The position numbers and the translations under genes are program-made. A stretch of 64,000 nucleotides of DNA from contig OX463839.1 in NCBI GenBank assembly GCA_949825065.1, forward strand, positions 30,947,540-31,011,539. Direction: 5' to 3'. Position 1 is the first letter of the stretch, and the number at the start of each line of letters is the position of its first letter. This DNA comes from Odontocerum albicorne. Lineage: Eukaryota > Arthropoda > Insecta > Trichoptera > Odontoceridae. The notes beneath the pieces were generated by a model. It ran no database searches, was not told where the DNA came from, and worked only from the letters and a program-made list of their open reading frames with translations. Of this stretch, positions 25,801 to 37,800 are shown piece by piece.

Positions 25801-28800
25801 TTCTACATACGATTTGATAGATTTTGAAATATAAACATAGAGATAAAATTAAATTCTATATAAAAAAAGATACTTTTGATATTCCTAATGACCTATTTCA
25901 GTCACTATCAGCCTGTCGCGTACATTCTGTTGAGGACGAACCAGTTCTGAATCTGCAGAACGCGATCCCCGTGCATCCTCAAGTTTGGATACACGTCGTT
26001 CTGCTGCTTCCTCGACATTTTGATGAACTGAAGCAGATCGATTGCACTGAAAAAGAAGAAAGAAAGTTAAAACATATAAAATTGTGAAACATTAAAAAAG
26101 GAACTGAGCAGCGTAAAAGTTTGTTTTAATTTTCAGTTTTTTTTGCCATATTTCCACGGGTACTTCTAATTTACCACCAAATAATTTATTTATTTAATTA
26201 ACGACACAACAGTGTCTTTATATACAAATGAACATGTGACAGGTTATACAAGTACTTAAAATTATTGACAAATAATACAACTTTATCTTAAACTAACATG
26301 AAGATACAAAAAGCAGTGGTAATAATAAATTACAGTCATTGTTTTAAAATTATTTAATAATTATATGTATATTTAAGTTCAATATATGTTATGTATGTAT
26401 ACCACAGGAATAATGTTTCCAGTTATAGGTTTGAGTATAATATTGTAGCTTTTCCCTGTATTTCGCTTAATTTTTCGCACTTTTTGGATGTATGTGTCAC
26501 CATTATTTTCTCTATTGTTATCTATATACTATTTTCATCCTCTGATGACGAATATTGTTCTACGATTTTCATTCTTTTTCGACTTTTGTTGAAATCATTA
26601 CTTGTTACTAATTCGTCTTCACTCTCTGAATTAAACGGTCTTGTTGTTTTATTCTTTCCCGTGGGTTTAATAATTTATATAATTTTATATTTTAAATTTG
26701 ATTGTAAGTGCTTTATATTTTAAGTTTAAATTCAATTGTTAAATTGATTAGACATAGGTACTGATTATTCTACTAATGCAAATGTCAAAAAAGTTAGGTT
26801 AACTTTTTAAACATGAATCAATACTAATTAATTAAAATTACCTTCATCACTGCCCTCAAACATTTGAAAATCCGCACTTTTGGACATTATCAATAATGGA
26901 TTGGACTTAAGTCACTTTCAAAATAATGTTTTTTGTCAAAATTTATCGTATACTCTGAATAAACTTAATGCCGAAATACATCCAACTAAAATTATTTTTA
27001 ACCTAAATATAATCTCAACAACTTACCACAATCACTGAAGTCAATTTTATCACAACACAACTATTTTTTATTGAAATTTAATACGTTTATGTATAATGTT
27101 TTACTATAACCGCAACACATAGGATGCTCTCGAAATACAAAATGGCTGACATAAGCTTTGTATGTTTTTTTTTCATTGGGGTTTGTTTCTCGACTTATAA
27201 ACGTATGTGATAATTAAAATATGTATTATTTATAAAATTTATTATTTATTATTAAACATTAAATTATTTTATATTTTATTTATATAGATTTAATTATTTA
27301 ATATTTTATTTATATAGATTTATTGTAATTATTTAATATTTAATATTAATTCCGAAACGTCGAAAATGCAATGTGACAAAACTGTCAAAGTTTAGTTCGT
27401 CCGTGTCGCTGCAGGAGGCGCAAACGTTATTTTTCTGATTTCTAAACTTTTTTATACTCCCCGAAATATAAATAAAAATATATAAACATTTCTGTATACG
27501 AATGTCAACTTTTGTCAAAATTTCAAAACGATCGATAGAGAACATTCGGAGATTAGACATTTTCTATATACGAACATTTACATTTTTATTTATATAGAAG
27601 ATAATAATAAAAGGATAATTAATATAGCTCCGTTTAGAAAGCAAACTCCCTTATTTTTTCATTTTTGCAAGTTTTTTAATTTGTCTCGTTTCGAATCCCG
27701 AGTTACAGCGCCCTTGAAGATTTACTTCTAAAATGGGGCTATGTAAATTTTCCTTTTATGATTATTATTAAATGAACTTTGGCATGTATATCTCGATTTC
27801 GTAAAAAAATGATATTTAGACTTTAAGGTTAGTCAGTTAAGTTTTATTTTCGCATCCATTTTTTTACAAATATCAATAAAATTAAAAACTTACATATGTT
27901 TCCGATGATGGAACTATAGAGAATTAGAATGATTAAAAAACATTAAAGTACACTTTTTTCATATGTATTCTGTATAATGCCTAAATATCCATAATTAATA
28001 TATTTTAGTGATATTTCAATTGAATTTTACATAAAATAACGAATTGTTTTGATTGCAGTTTGCGGAAAAACTAGACAAGTATATGCAAAACCCAGCAACC
28101 GAATAATCGGCGGGGTGGAAGCGGCGCCCGGGGACTGGCCTTTCCTGGCCGCCATCCTGGGCGGCCCCGAGGAGGTGTTCTACTGCGCCGGGGTGCTCAT
28201 CGCGGACCAGTGGGTCCTCACCGCCTCGCACTGCGTCGGGAAGTCAGTCTATGTTATTGTACAACATCACCTTACATTATAGCTATGAAAAACTAATAAA
28301 AAATTCGGTTCGAAACCGCAAAACTACTTTGCGGCCCACATTAATTTTAAGTCTTATTTGTTTTAAAATACTTTTTTCGATCAATAATGAGCATTTAACT
28401 TATGTTATATAATAAAATTAAGCTACTATTTAAAAAATATATACGAGTATATGGCCGTAATAATCTTTATAACCCCAAAAACTAGGCGAAAGAGCTGCCG
28501 AACTATCCAATAGGAGTAACATACCGCGACTTTTGAACCCGAGGCTTTCGGCACTGAATCCAAGGTCTTTATTGGCGATCTTTGTGGTTTAGTGGCTAAA
28601 ATACTTGACTTCCGCCAGGAGGTTTGATTCCTGATGGTGCCCAAAAAAATATATAAATTATCCCAGTCTGGTGAAAGATTTCATCTGCTTCTAATATAAT
28701 ACTAACATCCGTTAGAAGTGTGCGGTTATATTGCCACCAAGTGTAACAACGAGCAGCGAATTACGTGCCTACTCCAGTGGCTCTAAAACCCAAAGGCGTA

Positions 28801-31800
28801 ATGGATAAAGTTGAATAGTTGTCTTTTGACAACACTCTTTAACATGTATACATCACCAATGCGAATATGTTGAGAAGTATCATACGAATGAGTTAACTAA
28901 ATTGCTATTAATATGAGACGATCAAATATAAAATAATGGTTTGAAATGAAATGAAAATGTGTGCAGAAAAATCATAAATAACTCTCATCAGAGTATATAT
29001 CATTTAAAACGAACTCATATGTTAAGTATTGGTCTAAGGAACTATTTTAACCGAATGACTCCAAACGTTACGCAGTTTCTTGTGCACAACTCAAATTATT
29101 TGAACACTCAGATCACTAATGGATCTCGGCTAAATTGAACGTTGCATCCATAAAATACGAGTATGTGCAAAACGACAAATGTTTAAATTTAATGAGGGGT
29201 TATGCGATGATCTTGGCGCTAATTTAATCAACGATATAAATATTTGAATACTTACTTAGCACATTCCTACGAATAAATGTCCATTATCAATTAGCTTTCA
29301 ATAAAAACTAAAAATAATTTAATCTAAAATATTTTATCAGGTTGTTTCTTTGAAAAAAAATGGTTACATAAAATCAACATTAATGCTGGTTTCACAAATT
29401 ATTCACAAAACCTATTACGCAAACAACATAACACTTTAAAATCATACAGTTAGTTAGTTCCAGTTAGTTAGTTAACACATTTATTAACTAAAATGCCAAA
29501 ACACTATAATACACTGAGATAGAAAAAGATACTTATATAAATTACAGCACCTCACTATTAACTCCGTCTCCGTCTCCGTCTCCATCTCCATCTCCATCTC
29601 CATCTCCATCTCCATCTCCATCTCCATCTCCATCTCCATCTCCATATCCGTCTCCATCTCCATCTCCATCTCCGTCTCCATCTCATCCTTGCTGGTTCTC
29701 CCTGGAAAATTTAATTGTATCTCGAATATCCGTCACGAAAATATTGAAGAACTTCGCCAAAAGATGTTGCTCATCCAGCAGTTTTTCAATAATTTCTCTT
29801 ATTGTATTCCAGTCACTCGGATGTGACTGGCTGGACCATTCAGCTTGGCATCACGCGGAGACACGCGCACTCCTACTACGGGCAGAAAGTGAAGGTGCGC
29901 CGCGTGCTTCCGCACCCTCTCTACAACCTGGGGGTGGCGCATGATAATGACGTTGCTCTGTTTCAAGTGAGGCTTTTTTTATGTTTATACATATGACGAC
30001 CTCCGTGGCCTGGTGGTAAGACACTTGTCTGCCGATCCGGAGGTTGCGGGTTCGATCCCCGCTGGAACCCAGATTTTTTTAAATAGGATTCCAGTCTGGT
30101 TAACACTTAGGGCCTATAAAAACATCTTTCTGGTTGGTTGGAAGAGATTGCCACATGGCAATAAACTCTCCAGGTTAAAAAAACTAAAAAAAAAACTATA
30201 TCAGCATATTTTTTTTATATTAACGATAAACATTAAGGATTTATCACTTTTCATTTCTGGAAAATTTCAAACATATATTTCTTAATAACTTAGTTGTGTA
30301 GCGATATGATGTAATAAAATATTACCTTAAGATCGTTATGTTTTTAAGCACAACTAAATAAAATCAAGGTCTAAAAATGAGGTTTAAACCATGACTTCAA
30401 TGATGATTAACAAATTTATTATTCACCAGACTATTATCACCGACAATGCTACATCTGATGTTTTGCCTCTGAGATTAATACAATCAAATAACGCAGGGTG
30501 ACCTTATTTTGAAAGATTCAATACATTTTAGAGAGCCCCTGCATCTACTTGTTAAATAATATTTCAAAAACGTAAATGACAATATTTAATGTGAAAACAA
30601 ATCAGACATTGGCAAATAGCCAATTTTTAAAGAAAAAACAAAATAATAATATGTATAATAACCGACATAACATTAAATTAACACAATCCTTAAGTTTTCG
30701 AGGCTTCGAATTCAGCTGAAAATTTATTTCACGATTTAATAATTTTCATAAAACACTGAATGATGAAATTTGTTATAACTGACAATAGTCAACATTAACA
30801 ATATCATATTGATCAACATGTTTGTGATGTGGCAGCTCGCCTCCCGAGTGACGTTCCATGAACAACTCCTGCCGGTGTGTCTACCCCCTGCGACTAGACA
30901 ACTGCCCGAGGGAACCTACTGCACCGTCATCGGCTGGGGCAAGCGTGAGGACAAAGACAGTAAGTTGCGACCGCGAGGCATGGATACTCGTACTTTTCTT
31001 TTAGATCCATAGTAAGGTTAATATTATGTTTCTCCAATTTAGCGGTTATATTTAGTAAACTCATTTAAAACACAAAATAATGATTTTGGAATATTTTGGT
31101 GGTGGTAAACACATATTAGGTATTGCGAAAACTAATTTATATAATGAATTATGGACTATATCTGAACCATACTTCAAACATAGTAGTGTTAAATGGAATA
31201 CAAACAAATATGAAAATAAAAGAATTTTTACTATTAAATTGAAACTCAATTGCTCGAAAAGCGGTAGTGGCAGTGGAATACTATATATTTTTACAAATTC
31301 GAGTAGATATTTAAAATGTGTAATAATGCTGGTTTGGCAGTATCAGAATACGAGCCGGCCGTGAACGTGGTGCAAGTGCCCGTGCTGAACCGGGAGCTGT
31401 GCAACTCTTGGCTGGAGCACCGAGACCTCAACGTCACCGAGGGTATGATCTGCGCCGGGTACCCGCAGGGTGGCAAGGATGCCTGCCAGGTCAGTCCACC
31501 AATTCGAACACCACATATTGTATATTTTCTGCTCTTCTTGGGAAAAAACAAAAGGCTGCAATCCGTACCCTCACAACATTCCCTGAAACTTCGTTGAAAT
31601 TTTTCTATACACCAGATCAATATTTAGTTTCTTTCATTTACAATATGTTATGTAAATCTACCCGACCCCTCATTAAAGCCATATTTTTATCGATTACCAT
31701 ATATGGTATAATTTGTGAAATAGTTCATGTTGACCAGAAGACCCGGAGGGCCCTGCACTATGGTCATATTTGCGTCTTACACGTATCTCATAAAAATATG

Positions 31801-34800
31801 TAATATTTAATGTACTTCATTGCACCACTAGCAATTTGGTTATGTAACATTTTATTTAATTGTGCTAAAAATTTGGTTAATAATGTAATAAATATCTCAT
31901 ATCCGACCCTATTCGTGCTTGCAAATAATATTATGAAACGCTCTTATTTAAAAAAATTGAAAATTCCTGTCTTAAATATAATAGTTCTAAAACTAATTAA
32001 TACGTTCCTAAGGCAATCTAAATCTTTGGCAAATCTTGAAACTATTTGATACACGAGAATACGTAATTGTTTTCTCGTTTTTCGGAGACCCGAAGAAAAT
32101 TCTAATGAAAACGATGTATTAAATAATTCAAATTATATATTACACAATATTGCCACATTTTTGTGTCTTATACTCGTATGAGGCTCGTTTCTTTGATTCT
32201 TCGAATTCCAAAGAATTTATAATGTTCATCAAAGTTATAAAGTAATATTGAAATACTTAGAATGTTTTACGCTATTAAACTTTTTCTATTTTGAGTGGGA
32301 ATTTATTAAGCACGTGTAATATTCAATGAAAATCTTTATGATGTTGTTAAATAAAGTATTAAAATTTTATGTTTTATATCAATAATATTTTTTTAATTAT
32401 GTTTTCAACAGTGATATTTTGATATGGTTAAATTAAAAAAATAATTATCCATAAGATTTGAGATATTATTGTAATTTATTATAGCTTGAAAGATTTAACA
32501 TATTGAGTACAACGTTAAATAAAAAAATACTATTTTAAGAACAATACAAGTTTTGGTATTTTGTATCGGAAGATATCTGAGAAAATATTTTTGAAAAAAA
32601 TTTAATATTCTACAAAAAAAAATCTTTAATTTTATTTACAAAATGTGAATAAGTGTCAATATGAATTATTGAATATAAAGTACATGTTAGCTAAATAAAA
32701 ATGTATGAACTGTTCGAAAATGCTTTCATAGAATAAAAGTATTTAATATTTTTGCCTTAACTATTTTATGGAATTCAATAGTAAAAATGTCATTTTCATA
32801 AGTATTACTCGTAATTCTGAAAGCCTTTTTATAATATAAATGTTGCTATTTAGGGGTCTATAAAAGTCTGATGAATAAAATCAAATAAAATAAAAATCTG
32901 CAACGAACCGTTTTTGACTCCTACATTTTTACTAAAACTCTTGATTTACTCAACTAAATGCTTGTATAACTTACTATATCACACGAAAGCTAAAATCTCC
33001 TTTTAGTGATATAGTCGTTGTCTATCTATTAATAAAAAACGACAATCGTAACTAAGTTTCAATTATAAAAGTGGTCCAAAAGTCGTGTACTCATTGCTCA
33101 TATATAATATTATGAAATGAGGTATTACGGAATATAAGAGAAGCGAAGAATTTTCATTAGACGCTCTGCAGAGCGTTGAAGAGTTTCTATCGCTTTTTTA
33201 TCTTGAAATAATAGCACTAATAAAGATAAATGTTTTACGAGTAGGTTTATGGTGCCATTTTCGTGAAATATTTCCAAACCAGCCTTTCTCAGACTCCAAG
33301 GAGTTTACATTCTCAAAATCATATCTAGAAAGAATCAAGTCGATCTACACATTTCCGTTAGTATATAAAAAATGTACTATATACACTAAATGTTAATTAC
33401 CACAAATAGCTAATGTATTACTACTTTTCTTATTTATCTTAGTGAATGTGCGAAAGGAATTTATCCATATCTGATATATATTTATATATGTATACCCGTT
33501 CTTGTATATTGAACTAAAAAATATGTAAATGATATAGATATTACCTAAAATCAACTTAGTTTTTTCGCAATACTATAATTATGTATAAAATTTAACATGG
33601 AGGGCTGCTTTAACATTGATTGTGTGGTAATATTTTTTTTTCACTTCTCAAAATAAAAAACGTCTGAAATATGTTATTTCGAAGCAAATTTGATACAAAA
33701 ATTCAATTCAAGACACGATTTTTTTGCATACAGTGAGTAACTTTTACGTGAATAATTTACACCGTGATTGAGAGAACAGAAAAAAATCTACTTAGATAAA
33801 TAAATTATTGTTTGGAAGAGTGAAAAGTAAGGAGTAAGAATTGTAAGGGAAGGTTATGGATGTGTTGAAGGGAAAATAAATATTTCGTTACAAAAAAGAT
33901 TGCCGCTCAGTCCTACTCCAACAGGGAAATTGTATGCTGGTACGAGTATGTATCAATATGTAATTATAATTATTGGCAAAAATATTTATTTTCCATGTAT
34001 TATTGTATATATAGTGTGTGATGTGGAAGAGGATTCGTGGATCAGATTTTTTCTTGGCGTATGCTTTTGGAAATATGTATGGCAAAAAATAAAAAGGTAT
34101 ACTAGGCGTTTGTGGACTTAGAAAAAGCATATGATCGCGTGATAAACAACAAGCTGTGGAAAATATTGAATGACTTGTGTGGAATGTAAAGTAATACTCG
34201 TACATCTTCTTCTTCTTCCTAGTGTCATGTCAGGTACCCCCAACGTTGACTATCACCTGAGAGTAGGCATCTTTTTCCCCGGCAGTCCAAAAAAGATCCC
34301 CAACACTCCTTATACCAGTCCAATCACGTATATTGCGAATCCAGGAGATTTCCCTCCTGCCAACACCTCTTCGACCCTCTATTTTGCCTTGGATGATCAG
34401 GTGCAATCATTTGTATTTTTCTCCTCTTAGTGCATGACCCAAATAGGACACCTTTCGGATTTTAATATTAGTCAGCTGCTCTATATCAACTTTGGCTCTT
34501 TGAGAAACCCTTGTGTTGCTAACCATATCCGTCCAGGGTATCCGTAGCATTCTCCGGTGTATCCACATTTCGAATGCTTCCAGTCGGTGCATACTACCAA
34601 CTTTGAGGGTTCATGATTCCACTCCATGTAATAAAACTGACCAAACGTAGCATTTGACTAACCGTTGTCGAAGTTTCAAGTTTAGATTATCATCGCAGAA
34701 TACGCTTCTCATTTTATTAAAATCCGCACGAGATGTTTCAATTCAGCACTTGACTTCGGTTTCTGGGTCGAGGTCTTCCACTAGGATACTTCCGAGGTAT

Positions 34801-37800
34801 TTTTTGGTTACATTTTTTGGGATGCTGTTTTTTAGGGAGAGTGATGAATGTAGATTTAAGCAAACTCGTACATAGTGTTGCGTTATTATACGTCGAAAGT
34901 AGAGCATCTATAGTATTGAAGTGGATGGTGCCTTAACTGAATAGTTTAATATTTTAAAAGGGGTAAAGGAAGAATGCATTATGTCGCCATAGTTATTCAA
35001 TATTTATATAGCTTCATCCGTATAAAGGAACTACAGAGCTCAATGGCTGGCATACAAATGTCGAATGGAAACGTATACGAATTGTATGCTGATGGCATGG
35101 AAGTGTTAACGGAGAGTAAAGATGGATTACAGAGTTTGATAAGTAAATTGTATGAGAGGTGAAGAGAAAAATCCGAGAGTGAATGTAACGAAATCCAAAG
35201 TAATGGTGACAGAAAAGCGTTAAAGGAAAAGTTAATGTGATATATGGGTTAATAATGAAAGATTGGAGCAAGTAGAGGAATTTCGCTTTTTGGGTAGTAT
35301 TTTTTCAGATGATGGAAGAGTTAAGAGAGATATCGAACGGCGTGTAATGATAGAAAACAAAGTCAATAGGGCAGTAAAACATATATTCTCCCACCGGAAA
35401 GTATCAAACTCTACTAAGATGGTAGTCCACAATAGTATTTTGGTGTCAACTATGATTTATGGGAGTGAAACGTGGATTTGGCAAAATACTGATAAGAACC
35501 GAATAAATACTTGCATTGAGAACAATCTTGGGATGACAATGTATGGCAGAATATGGAATGAAGTTATTAGGGCTGAATGTATCTTTAAGGCTGATGTGTT
35601 GAGTAAAATGAATAAGAGGGCACTGAGATGGTTTGGGCATGTGGAACGATTGAATGAAGAAAGACTAACAATAAATATACAGTGCGAATGTGAATGGGAG
35701 GCGTGTGAGAGAAAGACTACGGAAAGGATGGTTGAATCAAGTGAATGATATTTTGATAGAAGAAATTATAGAAATTTTATGAGAAGGTGTATGGATATAG
35801 AAAAGGCTAAGGTTGTGTGTCGAGATAGGAAAATCTGGCGTTCTGTCTTCTCTGCCTTACCCGACGGGGAAATGACGTGGTGGTATGTTTATATGTATTG
35901 TTTATACCTATAAAGTGCAAATTATATTTTTTATTAAGTTGTCTTGATATTTTGGAAACGCTGGTATATACAATATTAAATTAATATGTGCTTAAGTTGA
36001 GTGCTTACGCTGAAGTTATGAACAACTTAATCAGCAAATATTTCAAGGGAAGTGCTCTTTAAAAACTATCTGAGAGCTTTAAATGATTTATATCCTTCTA
36101 GCACATCCTGCTAGTGCTGGGAGCCATAATGTCCGCGGAATACAGGCACAGGCGTAACCTATATCCTTCTAGCACATCATGCTAGTGCTGGGAGCCATAA
36201 TGTCCGCGGAACACAGGCACGGGCGTAACCTATTCGGTTGCTCATTCTTATTAGGAACGAACTATTAACTATCATATGTACTCATACCAGGGGTGGCTAA
36301 CTTGTTTGTTGTCGTGATCGACTTTTTACGTAAAATAATACTCGCGATCTACATATCAAATTCGAGAGATTTAACACGTGAACACATAACACACATGTTA
36401 AAAAAGGTTAACTACTAACTAAAAATGTATTGATAAGAATGAGCGGAATTTTCTTATTACGGAAAATATTACGGAAAAGAAAACTTATACATATATATTT
36501 ATTTGGAGTAGACATATCTACATATTAAAAAAGGATAACTCATTGACAAGTGCATGCGCGTAATGAGATTTGGCAACATCGTACACATATTGTGAAGTTA
36601 CGAAGACAGCCGCAATCGACCGAAAATAGTTTCGCGGTCGAACTGTTGGCCATCCCTGATATGTATGTACTTTTAACATGTTTTTAACGTTTTAATATGA
36701 TTATTTTTATATTTTTTACAAAATCGTGTTCATAAACGGTAGGCTCTAAATGAAAATTTCTCAATTATCAGTGACATACACATATGTTATATGCAGTAGC
36801 AGCTGGCTCATTAGTGCTCTCGTGCGCCGAACTACTAAATTTATATAACAATAAACACCTAAAGAAGTATAGCGAAAATGTATATTATTAAAACAATATT
36901 TATGAAAAATAAATATATTTATGTCGACATGGCTCACTACAATATGCAACTCGATTTGTTAGAGCACATTTTTTGTCTACATGTGTTTTGCATCCGGACG
37001 CATTCTGCGAGCATGTGTGTGTGTAATGTTACACGAAGAACTCGCTCTACGTGCGCATTTGAGCCCGCCCCAAAATCATGATAATTTGCTTTGAAATTAG
37101 AAGAGACAGTAAAGATGAGACAGCTATATTTGAATAGCAATTTCTAGTAATTTTGGTGCACGCACGTAACAACTTCGGTAAATATCCGAGTGATCTCGGA
37201 AACACCCGAATGACGCGATATGACAGTACGCTGGGATAGTAATGCATCAATTTAAAGTTTTTTTTTAAATGTGGCCACCGCATAGAAGTGATGATTTGTT
37301 CCTAGCGTTTAAACTGGGGCGTCTTTTTAGTACATATATCTTTGCGAGTATATGTCTCCAACTTAATAAACGTTTTTGCTTAATTAGATACCGACTTTCT
37401 TCCTTTATTGTTTTGTTTAGTAACTTGTAAGAAATTCCGTTCTCGATTTCAATGATAGTTTTGCAGTTTCGTCCCGTGGCTAAACGCTATTCTACCTATC
37501 TATAAGTAGAATAGCGTTTAGCCACGGGACATTATCATTATGAACTAATTTTCGTTCAATTGTACCAAAACTGACTACTTTCAAACTGTGTATTGAAATA
37601 ATCATGCAGACAGAAACTGTGATAAATTTCGTTTATATTTATTATATGTATATATAATCAAGTAAGATAAAATGTTATTAGTTTTATGTGTAACTTTAAG
37701 AATAGAAATCAAAAGTAGGCACCCTTATTCCTCGAAAACTAGAAAAAAAAATGTTTGGCTTTTTCGAGAGGAGTAACTATCCGTTGATTTTGAACGGAAG

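Noticed and set aside
26391..26723. 110-residue ORF with several hydrophobic stretches
   Set aside because: It is T-rich and composition-driven, next to Helitron debris, with no known motif.
29484..29681. Minus-strand ORF of alternating Met and Glu
   Set aside because: It is only the translation of the TCCATC microsatellite.
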